A stretch of 64,000 nucleotides of DNA from Streptomyces adustus (GTDB lineage Bacteria; Actinomycetota; Actinomycetes; Streptomycetales; Streptomycetaceae), in the NCBI RefSeq assembly GCF_009377175.1, contig NZ_VJZD01000011.1:1-64000 (forward strand), given 5' to 3'. The translations under genes and the position numbers were made by a program. The notes under the pieces are model-generated. The model was not told the DNA's origin. It saw only the letters and a list, made by a program, of their open reading frames with translations, and made no database searches. Shown here in pieces: positions 16,616-24,559 of this stretch (its first letter is position 1; each line of letters begins with the position of its first letter).

Positions 16616-17134
16616 CTACTTCCGCAGCTCGATGACGGTCTTGCCGATGCGGATCGGCGCACCCGGCGCAATCGGCGTGGGAGTCGTCAGCCGGCTCCGG
16701 TCGAGGTACGTGCCGTTGGTGGAGCCCAGGTCCTCGACGATCCACTGACCGTCCCGGTCCGGGTAGATCCTGGCATGGCGGCTGGAGGCGTAGTCGTCGT
16801 CCAGCACGATCGTGCTGTCGTGCGCCCGGCCCAGGGTGATGGTCTGGCCCTGCAACGCGACGGTGGTACCGGTGAGGGTGCCCTCGGTCACCACCAGCTT
16901 GGTGGGGGCGTTGCGGCGCTGGCGGCCGGCGGCGGCCTGCTGGCGCTGCTGCGGAGGCGCCGCCGCCTGCCGGGCGGTCTGCGCCTGAGGCCGGGCGGCC
17001 TCCCGCCGCGCTCCGCGCTGGGTGACACGCGTACCGAAGAGGTCGCTGCGGATGACCTGCACGGCCACGATCACGAACAGCCACAGTACGGCCAGGAAAC
17101 CCAGCCGCATGACCGTGAGGGTCAGCTCTGACAT
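16616..17134 (-). CDS. fhaB: FHA domain protein FhaB (FipA)
   Basis: A 172-residue protein from ATG 17134. An N-terminal membrane helix (LGFLAVLWLFVIVAVQVI) and an Arg/Gln/Ala-rich linker precede a C-terminal FHA domain (about residues 80-172) with the phosphothreonine-binding motifs GRAHDS, SSRHARI and LGSTNGTYLD. It should dock Thr-phosphorylated partners of PknB at the membrane; in mycobacteria FhaB links FtsZ and FtsQ. It is ten bases downstream of fhaA and 128 bp upstream of pstP. Confidence 0.94.
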   Translation of the reverse strand: MSELTLTVMRLGFLAVLWLFVIVAVQVIRSDLFGTRVTQRGARREAARPQAQTARQAAAPPQQRQQAAAGRQRRNAPTKLVVTEGTLTGTTVALQGQTITLGRAHDSTIVLDDDYASSRHARIYPDRDGQWIVEDLGSTNGTYLDRSRLTTPTPIAPGAPIRIGKTVIELRK

Positions 17135-17144
17135 TGCCCCCGCT

Positions 17145-17993
17145 TCACCCTTCGGCTTGCCGGTAAATGATGGTGGTGCTGCCCACGACGATCCGCGAGC
17201 CGTCGCGGAGCGTAGCGCGGGTGGTGTGCTGCCCGTCCACCACGATGCCGTTGGTGGACCCGAGATCCTGGATCGTCGAGGGCGTTCCGGTCCGGATCTC
17301 ACAGTGCCGGCGGGATACGCCGGGGTCGTCGATCCGCACGTCGGCCTCGGTGCTGCGGCCCAGCACCAGGGTCGGGCGGGAAATCTGGTGACGCGCGCCG
17401 TTGACCTCGACCCAGTAGCGGGTGCGCGCGCCGTGGGCCGCGCCGCCGGGCTGGCCCGCCTGCGGGTAGCCGTAGCCACCGGGGCGCGGACCCGCGCCGG
17501 GCGGCGGTGCGGCCGGCATGGGGGGCGCGGCGCCCGCGCCGGGCTGCGGGTACCCCTGGCCGCCCGGACGCCGGCCGCTCGCGGACGGGTCGGGGCCCTG
17601 GGGTGCCTGCTGGCTGCTGGACGAGGCGAGCGTACGGCTGCGCACCCGGTACAGGCCGGTGTCCAGGTCCGCGGCCTTCTCCAGGTTGACCTTGATCGGC
17701 CCCATGAAGGTGTAGCGCTGCTGCTTGGCGTAGTCGCGCACCATGCCGGCGAGCTCGTCGCCGAGCTGGCCGGAGTAGGGGCTGAGGCGCTCGAAGTCGG
17801 GCGTGCTCAGCTCCACGATGAAGTCGTTGGGGACGACCGTGCGGTCGCGGTTCCAGATCGTGGCGTTGTTGTCGCACTCGCGCTGGAGCGCGCCGGCGAT
17901 CTCCACGGGCTGGACCTCGGACTTGAAGACCTTGGCGAAGGTGCCGTTGACCAGACCTTCGAGGCGCTGCTCGAACTTCTTCAGGACTCCCAT
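17145..17993 (-). CDS. fhaA: FHA domain protein FhaA (DUF3662 + FHA)
   Basis: A 282-residue protein from ATG 17993 with GAGGAGGTG upstream. The N-terminal DUF3662 domain (residues about 1-120; VLKKFEQRLEGLVNGTFAKVFKSEVQPVEIA) is followed by a Gly/Pro/Tyr-rich linker and a C-terminal FHA domain (about 190-282; LGRSTEADVRI, SRRHCEI, LGSTNGIVVDG). FhaA binds the phosphorylated pseudokinase domain of MviN/MurJ in mycobacteria and so controls late peptidoglycan steps. It is the first gene of the cluster, so the operon promoter lies in the 459 bp upstream. Confidence 0.95.
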   Translation of the reverse strand: MGVLKKFEQRLEGLVNGTFAKVFKSEVQPVEIAGALQRECDNNATIWNRDRTVVPNDFIVELSTPDFERLSPYSGQLGDELAGMVRDYAKQQRYTFMGPIKVNLEKAADLDTGLYRVRSRTLASSSSQQAPQGPDPSASGRRPGGQGYPQPGAGAAPPMPAAPPPGAGPRPGGYGYPQAGQPGGAAHGARTRYWVEVNGARHQISRPTLVLGRSTEADVRIDDPGVSRRHCEIRTGTPSTIQDLGSTNGIVVDGQHTTRATLRDGSRIVVGSTTIIYRQAEG

Positions 17994-18452
17994 GGGGCAC
18001 CTCCTCCGTCGTTGCCGCTGTGCCTGTGCCTGTGCCTTGTCCGGTGCTTGTACTGCTCGTACTGCTTACTGATCGTATCCACGCGCTGCTCGATCGGCTG
18101 GTTCCCCCTGTCGGCTCGGTCGACGGGTGTCGACGCCTGCGAGCTTCCCTGCGGAACTCCCCTTCGAACTCCTCTTGCCCAGGATCGTAGAGGGGGCCGC
18201 AGACCAGTGTCCCGCACCCGACTGTGCACCCTGACCGGCTCCCGGTCAGACGCCCGGTACCGGTACGAGGTTGATACGTGAACCGATACGTGTCGAGACG
18301 TAGCCGCGGCGGCCCCGTCGTACCCGGTTGTGCCGCTGCTCACCGCCTGCCCAGGGGAAAGGGATGTGAACGCACCCCCGACCGCGTGCTAATGTTCTGC
18401 ATGTCGGAAGGCGCCGCACCGAAAAGGAACGGAACCGGAAGACGCACCCAAT
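17994..18452. other. Promoter region upstream of fhaA and before tRNA-Leu
   Basis: This 459-bp gap must hold the promoter of the fhaA operon (leftward) and of tRNA-Leu (rightward). Short direct repeats occur at 18013-18034 (three TGTGCC units) and around 18048-18066 (GTACTGCT repeated). No long open frame or palindrome stands out. Confidence 0.6.
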
Positions 18453-18539
18453 GCGCGGGTGGCGGAATAGGCAGACGCGCTGGATTCAGGTTCCAGTGCC
18501 CGCAAGGGCGTGGGGGTTCAACTCCCCCCTCGCGCACCA
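18453..18539 (+). tRNA. tRNA-Leu (anticodon CAG)
   Basis: An 87-nt class II tRNA. Acceptor GCGCGGG pairs with CTCGCGC, the anticodon stem CTGGA/TCCAG carries TTCAGGT, a long variable arm (GCCCGCAAGGGC) follows, and the T arm is GGGGGTTCAACTCCCCC. Anticodon CAG reads CTG, the dominant leucine codon here. The 3' CCA is encoded. Confidence 0.97.
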
Positions 18540-18541
18540 GA

Positions 18542-18579
18542 CGAAACGGTCGGTACCGATTAAGGTACCGGCCGTTTCG
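18542..18579 (+). terminator. Hairpin terminator after tRNA-Leu
   Basis: A 16-bp stem with one mismatch (18542-18557 with 18564-18579) begins 3 nt after the tRNA. No T-run follows. Confidence 0.75.
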
Positions 18580-19073
18580 CGTATGTGGGCAGAAACACGG
18601 GGGCCGTTGCCGGGCCGGAGTATTCGACCGGGGCCGGCGGCAGGAGAGTGCGGGTTCCGAACCGTGGGCTCGGGGTCGCCGGTCGTCCGATCCCCGGTGT
18701 GGATCTTCACTCGTTCCGTTCTCGCGGACCGCGGGCGGATTGTGAGGAAGGTCTCAGTGCCCGGAAGGGTTGCTTCTTGCGGACGGGGACCCTTGACCGG
18801 GCCTCATGACGCCGATGGGTGCGTTCCGTGTCCGGGTCGCGTCCCGGAGTGACCGTGACGGGGTGTCCGTGGGGCGGGACTTGGCCGGTCCGGGGGCGCT
18901 TCGGCCGGGCCGACCGTCGACGGGGAGGGCCGTGGACGGTGTGAAGTGCTCCTGGGGCCTGGAGAGTTGAAGATCCTGCCGTCCCGGCCCGGTGCCCGGC
19001 GGAGGGCATTCTGTGTTCCGCAGTGTTCCGCAGTGTTCCGCAGGGGAGTTCTACGTCTCTTCCGGGGAGTTCC
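18580..19073. other. Gap between tRNA-Leu and the SDR gene, with a triple 10-bp repeat
   Basis: No gene can be supported in these 494 bp. At 19013-19042, GTGTTCCGCA occurs three times in perfect tandem, 32 bp before the downstream start codon, where it would lie in the promoter or leader of the SDR gene. Confidence 0.6.
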
Positions 19074-20042
19074 GTGTCACCCACCGTCCTGATCACCGGA
19101 GCGGCCGGGTTCGTCGGCCATCACGTGGCCGACGAGGCCCGCCGCCTGGGCGTGGACCTGCGGCTGATGCTGCATCGCAGGCCGCTGCCCGGCCCCGTCG
19201 GACAGCCGCCGCCCGGCGCGCGGGCGCCCATGACCTTCGAGGCCGACCTCGCCGAGCCCGGCTCGCTGCGCGGAGTGTGTGCCGGGGTGGACGTGCTGCT
19301 GCACTGCGCGGCGCGGATCGGCGGCAGTCCGCAGGACAACGAGCGCGTCAACGCCCGCGGTACGCGGGCCCTGGTCGACGAAGCCCGCCGGGCCGGGGTG
19401 TCCCGCATCGTCCAGGTCAGCACCGCGTCCGTCTACGGGCGGGGCACCTACCGCCGGGCCCGGCCGCAGGACCTGGCCCGCAACCCGCAGTCGCCGACCT
19501 CGGCTACCCGGGCCGTCGCCGAGGACGCCGTGCTCGCCGCGGACGGGATCGTGCTCCGCCCGCATCTCGTCCACGGTCCGGGCGACACCTGGTTCGTCCC
19601 CGGCCTCAGCGGCCTGCTGCGCGCCCTGCCCGGCACGGTCGAGGGCTGGCCCGCGCGGCTGTCCGCGGTCTCCGTGCACGACCTGGCCCGTCTGACGGTC
19701 CTGACGGGCCTCGCCCCGCGACGGAACCTGACCGCGTCCGTCTACCACGTCGCCCCCGTGGAGCCGGTGACCGTCCGGGACCTGCTGCGGGCGGTGGCCG
19801 ACTGTGCCGGACTGCCCTGGCCCGAGCGGGATCTGACCGTCCACCAGGCCCGGAACCTGCTGCACGGCGAACCGCGTCTGCGGCACGCGCTCGACATGCT
19901 CGTCACCGACCACTGGTTCGACGGCGGGCCGCTTCGGTCCGACCTGGCCGCCGCGCCCGGACCGGACTTCGCCGAGTCCTTCTCCCGGTACGCCCCCTGG
20001 TACCGGACGGTGCTGGGCGGCGCTCGGAGCCGAGGCGCCTGA
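19074..20042 (+). CDS. NAD(P)-binding SDR/epimerase-like protein with degenerate active site
   Basis: A 322-residue extended short-chain dehydrogenase from GTG 19074 (GGGGAG upstream). The Rossmann motif is TGAAGFVGHHV near the N-terminus, and VSTASVYGRG marks the usual serine-bearing strand. The catalytic Tyr-x-x-x-Lys should fall in SPTSATRAVAED; by alignment to the usual PxxYxxSKxxxE pattern, Tyr appears as Thr and Lys as Arg. The fold is clear, but normal epimerase or dehydrogenase chemistry is doubtful. Substrate is unknown. It is transcribed in the same direction as tRNA-Leu and DUF2252 but separated from the latter by 194 bp. Confidence 0.8.
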   Translation: MSPTVLITGAAGFVGHHVADEARRLGVDLRLMLHRRPLPGPVGQPPPGARAPMTFEADLAEPGSLRGVCAGVDVLLHCAARIGGSPQDNERVNARGTRALVDEARRAGVSRIVQVSTASVYGRGTYRRARPQDLARNPQSPTSATRAVAEDAVLAADGIVLRPHLVHGPGDTWFVPGLSGLLRALPGTVEGWPARLSAVSVHDLARLTVLTGLAPRRNLTASVYHVAPVEPVTVRDLLRAVADCAGLPWPERDLTVHQARNLLHGEPRLRHALDMLVTDHWFDGGPLRSDLAAAPGPDFAESFSRYAPWYRTVLGGARSRGA

Positions 20043-20137
20043 GCCGGGCCGAGCCGGCTGAGGCGGCCGGAGCGCCGGAGGCGAGGGGAGCCGAGGGCCG
20101 GCCCGCCCGGCGCCCGGAGTGGGTGTTCTGCGGGTGG

Positions 20138-20146
20138 TTGTCCACA
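20138..20146 (+). promoter_or_regulatory. Solitary consensus DnaA box
   Basis: TTGTCCACA, the preferred Streptomyces DnaA box, lies 91 bp upstream of the DUF2252 start. It may be a DnaA-responsive promoter element or part of background titration; binding is inferred. Confidence 0.6.
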
Positions 20147-20236
20147 GGGTCTGACGCGTTTCGGCCACCGGCGGTACGGTCAGCACGCATTGATGTTCAT
20201 GGAAATTCGTGCGCGGGTGCGGGGGAGGCGGTCGTC

Positions 20237-21799
20237 ATGACCGAGGTCGGTGCGGAGTTGGCGGAGCCGGTGGGGTCCGCCGGGTCGGCGGAGGCCGTCG
20301 GGGCCGCGGAGTCCGGCGTGGAACCGGTGGTGCCGGGGCAGTCGGCGCGTTCGGCGGTGTCGGACCGGGCGGTGGCGCAGGAACCGCCGACGGAGCAGGT
20401 GGCGCCGGTGGTGGCCCGGCGGCTGTCCACCGTGCGCGGCTTCGCCGCGTGGCCCGTCGAGGGGTCGCCCAAGGAGGAGGGGAAGGCGCTGCGGCGCCGG
20501 GTGCCCCGCGCGGCCCACGCCGAGCTGGACCTCGACGCGTCACGGCCCGACGCGGTCGCCGCGGTGGAGGAGTCCAACCAGGGCCGTATCGCGGAACTCA
20601 CACCGATCCGGGTGGGCAGGATGGCGGCCACCCCGTTCGCGTTCCTGCGGGGTTCGGCGGGTCTCATGGCGTACGACCTGGCCCGTACGCCCATGACCGG
20701 GATCCGCGCGCAGATCTGTGGCGACGCGCACGCCGCGAACTTCGGTCTGTACGGCGACGCCCGCGGCGGCCTGGTCATCGACCTCAACGACTTCGACGAG
20801 ACCGTGCACGGCCCCTGGGAGTGGGACCTCAAACGGCTCGCCGCCTCGCTGGTGCTCGCGGGCCGGGAGGCCGGCGCCGACGAGGACACCTGCCGCAAGG
20901 CGGCACGGGATGCGGTGGGCGCCTATCGCCGCACGATGCGCCTGCTGGCCAAGCTTCCGGTGCTGGACGCGTGGAACGCCATAGCGGACGAGGAACTGGT
21001 CTCCCACACCGACGCCCATGACCTGCTCGGCACCCTGGAGCGGGTCTCCGAGAAGGCGCGGGCCAACACCAGCGGGCGCTTCGCGGCCAAGTCGACCGAA
21101 CCGACCGCGGACGGCGGCCGCCGCTTCGTCGACGCGCCCCCGGTGCTGCGGGGCGTCCCGGACGCCGAGGCCGCGGCGGTCGCCGCGGCTCTGGAGCCGT
21201 ACCTGGGCACGCTCTCCGAGGACCGCCTCCCGCTGCTGGCCCGGCACGCGGTGCACGACGTCGCCTTCCGTATCGTCGGCACCGGCAGTGTGGGCACCCG
21301 GTCGTACGTGGTGCTGCTGCTGGACCATCGGGGCGAGCCCCTGGTCCTCCAGGTGAAGGAGGCGCGGGCGTCGGCCCTGGTGCCGCACCTGGTGAGCGCA
21401 GGGTTCGAGGTGCCCCGGGTCGAGCACGAGGGCCGGCGGGTCGTCCTCGGCCAGAAGCGGATGCAGGTCGTCAGCGACATCCTGCTGGGCTGGACGACGG
21501 TCGAGGGCCGACCCTTCCAGGTCCGGCAGTTCCGCAACCGCAAGGGAAGCGTCGACCCGGCCGCGCTCGCCGCCGACCAGGTCGACGACTACGGCCGGAT
21601 GACCGGCGCCCTGCTGGCCCGCGCCCACTCGCACAGCGCCGACCCGCGCCTGATCGCGGGCTACTGCGGCAAGAACGAGGAGCTGGACGAAGCGATCGGC
21701 ACCTTCGCCGTCGCCTACGCCGACCGCACGGAGGCGGACCACGCCCGGCTGGTGGCGGCGGTACGGACGGGCCGCATCCCGGCGGAGACGGGCGTGTGA
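20237..21799 (+). CDS. DUF2252 family protein
   Basis: A 520-residue protein. ATG 20237 is the chosen start; the frame is open further upstream without support. About 60 residues of low-complexity Ala/Glu/Val precede the conserved DUF2252 region (RMAATPFAFLRGSAGLM, ICGDAHAANFGLYGD, IDLNDFDETVHGPWEWDLKRLA). The GDAHxxN and DFD elements resemble the catalytic loop and metal-binding aspartate of aminoglycoside-phosphotransferase-like kinases, so a kinase fold is likely. Substrate and role are unknown. No membrane segment is present. Confidence 0.88.
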   Translation: MTEVGAELAEPVGSAGSAEAVGAAESGVEPVVPGQSARSAVSDRAVAQEPPTEQVAPVVARRLSTVRGFAAWPVEGSPKEEGKALRRRVPRAAHAELDLDASRPDAVAAVEESNQGRIAELTPIRVGRMAATPFAFLRGSAGLMAYDLARTPMTGIRAQICGDAHAANFGLYGDARGGLVIDLNDFDETVHGPWEWDLKRLAASLVLAGREAGADEDTCRKAARDAVGAYRRTMRLLAKLPVLDAWNAIADEELVSHTDAHDLLGTLERVSEKARANTSGRFAAKSTEPTADGGRRFVDAPPVLRGVPDAEAAAVAAALEPYLGTLSEDRLPLLARHAVHDVAFRIVGTGSVGTRSYVVLLLDHRGEPLVLQVKEARASALVPHLVSAGFEVPRVEHEGRRVVLGQKRMQVVSDILLGWTTVEGRPFQVRQFRNRKGSVDPAALAADQVDDYGRMTGALLARAHSHSADPRLIAGYCGKNEELDEAIGTFAVAYADRTEADHARLVAAVRTGRIPAETGV

Positions 21800-21843
21800 G
21801 GCCGGGCGGGCGGGGACGCACGCGAGGCCGCCCGGCGGGCGGG

Positions 21844-21912
21844 TGAGGCCCGGCGGCGGCCGTGTGTGAGGGCCGGCGGGCGTGTGAAGCCCGGCGGCGG
21901 TCGTGTGTGAGG
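21844..21912. repeat. Direct repeat downstream of DUF2252
   Basis: Two 28-bp copies (21844-21871 and 21885-21912) differ at two positions; shorter related GGCCGGCGGGCG motifs extend on both sides. The 233-bp gap 21800-22032 otherwise holds only the predicted promoter of the next gene. Function is unknown. Confidence 0.6.
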
Positions 21913-22032
21913 CCGTCCGCCGTTCCGGAACGCTCCGCGTGGGCCGCCGGGCCCCTGCCGGGAACCGGGTGCGGGCGGCCTGTCGCGGCCCTGTGGAACC
22001 GGACCGGCCCGACCGTGGCCTACGCTGTTCGG

Positions 22033-22830
22033 GTGACGACCCCGGAAGCTGAGCAGGCACGGCCCGAGGAGCGGCTGGAGCGGGCCGTACGGGCCGCCGA
22101 GCAGGCGCTGATCGAGTACGAGATCGCGGTGGAGACCTTCCGTGTGGAGGTCGAGAATTTCTCGCGCCTCCATCACCAGAAGCTCGGCCCGATGTACGCC
22201 CGGCTCGACGAGCTGGAAGCGCAGATCGCGGAGGCCAAGGCCGCCCGCACCGGCGACCCCGAGGATCTGCGCAAGGCGCAGGACGCCCGGGCGCGGGTGC
22301 TGCCGATGCCGGGGGTCGAGGAGCTGTTCCACGGCTGGATGGACGGCGACGGTCTGTTCCCCGAGGCCGTGGCGATGCTCACGGACCAGCCGGTGCGGCC
22401 CCCGCAGCGGGTGCGCCCCAGCGACGAGGTCCGCAAGCTCTACCGCGAGCTGGCCCGCAAGGCCCACCCGGACCTGGCCCAGGAGGAGGACGAGCGCCGA
22501 CGGCGCGAGGAGTTCATCACCCGGGTCAACGCCGCCTACGCCCGTGGCGACGAGAACCTGCTGCGGGAGCTGGCCGAGGAGTGGGCGGCCGGTCCGGCGC
22601 CCGCAGAGCGGGCCCCCAGCCCCAGCGAGGAGCTCTACGCCCGCCTGGAGTGGCTGGCCGAGCGCAAGGAGATGCTCACGCACCTCGCGCGGGAGCTGGA
22701 GATCAGCGCGATCGGAGAGATGCTGCGGCTCGCTCCGGACGACCCCGACGCCCTGCTGGACGAGATCGCCGAGAAGCTCCTGGCCGATGTCGCCGCACGT
22801 GAGGCGGAGCTCGCCGAGCTGCTCGGGTAG
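22033..22830 (+). CDS. J-domain-like (HPD) coiled-coil protein
   Basis: A 265-residue protein from GTG 22033. TACGCT ends 6 nt before the start, suggesting a leaderless mRNA. Residues 1-100 are strongly helical (RLERAVRAAEQALIEYE, LDELEAQIAEAKAAR), probably coiled coil. Residues about 135-180 resemble helices II-III of a J domain with the HPD motif (LYRELARKAHPDLAQ), and a further helical tail follows. A J domain would imply stimulation of DnaK ATPase. The Gly-rich and zinc parts of classical DnaJ are absent. Annotated in relatives only as hypothetical or J-domain-like. Confidence 0.75.
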   Translation: MTTPEAEQARPEERLERAVRAAEQALIEYEIAVETFRVEVENFSRLHHQKLGPMYARLDELEAQIAEAKAARTGDPEDLRKAQDARARVLPMPGVEELFHGWMDGDGLFPEAVAMLTDQPVRPPQRVRPSDEVRKLYRELARKAHPDLAQEEDERRRREEFITRVNAAYARGDENLLRELAEEWAAGPAPAERAPSPSEELYARLEWLAERKEMLTHLARELEISAIGEMLRLAPDDPDALLDEIAEKLLADVAAREAELAELLG

Positions 22831-22871
22831 CCCCGGTCGGGACTCGAGGCGCTTCGGGTAGCGTCGGTGGC

Positions 22872-23219
22872 ATGAGTTTCGGAGCTGGTGTGCCCACGGT
22901 CGAGGTCACGGACCTCAAGGACGGCGACTTCCTGCTGGACGTCCGCGAGGACGACGAGTGGCTGGCGGGCCACGCCGAAGGAGCGCTGCACCTGCCCATG
23001 AGCGAGTTCGTGGCCCGCTACGGCGAGCTGACCGAGGCGGCGCCCCAGGACGGCCGCGTCCATGTCGTCTGCCGTTCCGGCGGGCGGTCGGCCCAGGTCA
23101 CGATGTACCTGGTCCAGCAGGGCATCGACGCCGTGAACGTCGACGGCGGCATGCAGGTCTGGGCGGCCGCGGGCCGACCCGTCGTGACGGACGAGGGCCG
23201 GCCCGGACACGTCCTGTAG
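22872..23219 (+). CDS. Rhodanese-like domain protein
   Basis: A 115-residue single-domain rhodanese from ATG 22872; TAGCGT ends 7 nt before it, so the mRNA is probably leaderless. The fold begins LLDVREDDEWLAGHAEGALHLP, and the active-site loop is CRSGGRSAQ with the persulfide-forming cysteine. Expected activity is transfer of sulfane sulfur; the acceptor is unknown. It may be independent of the preceding J-domain-like gene because it has its own predicted promoter. Confidence 0.93.
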   Translation: MSFGAGVPTVEVTDLKDGDFLLDVREDDEWLAGHAEGALHLPMSEFVARYGELTEAAPQDGRVHVVCRSGGRSAQVTMYLVQQGIDAVNVDGGMQVWAAAGRPVVTDEGRPGHVL

Positions 23220-23263
23220 CGGTCCGGGGGTCTCGCGGTCCCGGAAGGCCCGCGGACCCGGGG

Positions 23264-24472
23264 TCAGCCGAGCGGGTGGGCGGCCAGCAGGTCGCCCAGT
23301 GCCTCCTCGTGGGCCGCCGCCGGACCGAGCGACAGCTCCAGATGCTTGGCCCAGGCGTGGTACCGGTGCAGCGGGTATTCGACGTCGGCGCCGAACCCGC
23401 CGTGCAGGTGCTGTGCCGTCTGCACGATCCTGCGCACCCCTTCCGAGGCCCAGATCTTGGCGACCGCGATGTCACCGGCCGTCGGCAGCGCGCCCTGCGT
23501 ACCCGACGCGATCCGCCACGCGGCCTGCCACAGCGTGGCCTCCATCGCCCGCAGGTCGATGTAACGGTCGGCGGCCTGCACGGCGACGGCCTGGAAGGTG
23601 GCCACGGGGAAGCCGAACTGCTCACGTCTGCCGGTGTACTCGGCGGTCATCCGCAGCACGTTCTCGCCCAGCCCGAGCGCCAGCGCGCAGGTGCCCGTGG
23701 TCAGCAGCCCGCGCAGCCACTCCCAGGCGCCGTCGGCGTCGATGACGTCGGCCGACGCGATCCGCGCGGACTCCAGACGCACCTCGGCGAGCCGCTCGCC
23801 CGTGGTGGACACCTGCTCGGCGTGTACGACCCCCTCGTGACCGCGCGGGACCAGGGCGAGGATCGTGCGGCCGGGCTCGGCGTGGTCGGGGTCCACGCGG
23901 TCGGCTCCGGAGCGCGCGGCCAGGTGGGCGGGCACATGGGCGGGTACGACCGTGTAGTCCGCGCCGTGCGCCCACGGCACGGCCGTCTGGACCCCGTCGA
24001 GGATCCAGGTGTCACCGTCCCGGCGGGCGGTCACGGCGAGCTCGGCCGGATCGTGGCCGGTGCGGCCGTGCGAGGCGACGGTCAGGACGATCTCGCCGCG
24101 CCCCGCCGCCGTGAGCAGCGCGGTCTTCGGCGCCGCCGCACTGCCGGACGCCGGCCCGCCGTAGGCCTGTACGACCGCGGCGGCCGCGCAGCTCTCCAGC
24201 AGCGGTACCCGGGCCAGCGCCTTCGCCGATTCGCGCAGCACCAGGCACAGCGCGACGGCGTCCAGCCCGGCCCCGCCGTACGCGGGGTCCAGCAGCAGAC
24301 TCAGCAGGTCCGCGTCGGCGAGCCTGGCCCACAGCGCCCGGTCGAAGTCGTCGGCGACGGCGGCCCCCCGGGTGAGTGCGGGGCTGGGCACCCCGTCGGG
24401 CGCGACCCCGGCGAACACCCCCTGTGCCGCCTCGGCCGCCGCCTGCTGCTCCTCGGTGAAGGTGAAGTCCAC
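23264..24472 (-). CDS. Acyl-CoA dehydrogenase (FadE-type)
   Basis: A 402-residue flavoprotein from GTG 24472, with GGGAGGA upstream. Family features are the N-terminal helical domain (MDFTFTEEQQAAAEAAQGVF), the middle beta domain, and the C-terminal flavin region (LHGGFGADVEYPLHRY). It should oxidise an acyl-CoA thioester using FAD and pass electrons to ETF. The usual C-terminal catalytic glutamate motif is not obvious, so it may be one subunit of a heteromeric ACAD or use another base. A perfect TnnAACnnGTTnnA palindrome 73 bp upstream matches the KstR operator of actinobacterial sterol/acyl catabolism. Confidence 0.88.
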   Translation of the reverse strand: MDFTFTEEQQAAAEAAQGVFAGVAPDGVPSPALTRGAAVADDFDRALWARLADADLLSLLLDPAYGGAGLDAVALCLVLRESAKALARVPLLESCAAAAVVQAYGGPASGSAAAPKTALLTAAGRGEIVLTVASHGRTGHDPAELAVTARRDGDTWILDGVQTAVPWAHGADYTVVPAHVPAHLAARSGADRVDPDHAEPGRTILALVPRGHEGVVHAEQVSTTGERLAEVRLESARIASADVIDADGAWEWLRGLLTTGTCALALGLGENVLRMTAEYTGRREQFGFPVATFQAVAVQAADRYIDLRAMEATLWQAAWRIASGTQGALPTAGDIAVAKIWASEGVRRIVQTAQHLHGGFGADVEYPLHRYHAWAKHLELSLGPAAAHEEALGDLLAAHPLG

Positions 24473-24529
24473 GGTCCCTGTCCTCCCACGCGCACCCCGG
24501 CCATGACGGGCCGGGCCGACGGCCTGATC

Positions 24530-24542
24530 TGACGGACCGTCA
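24530..24542. promoter_or_regulatory. Inverted repeat TGACGG-A-CCGTCA
   Basis: A perfect 6+6 bp palindrome lies 57 bp upstream of the acyl-CoA dehydrogenase start and 4 bp from the KstR-like palindrome. It is a candidate operator for a second regulator; identity unknown. Confidence 0.45.
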
Positions 24543-24545
24543 AGA

Positions 24546-24559
24546 TAGAACAGGTTCTA
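24546..24559. promoter_or_regulatory. KstR-type operator palindrome
   Basis: TAGAACAGGTTCTA fits the KstR consensus TnnAACnnGTTnnA at every fixed base; its arms are perfect 6-bp complements around the central AG. KstR is a TetR repressor of cholesterol and related acyl-CoA catabolism in mycobacteria and rhodococci. It lies in the promoter region of the FadE-type gene; no kstR gene is in this window. Confidence 0.6.
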
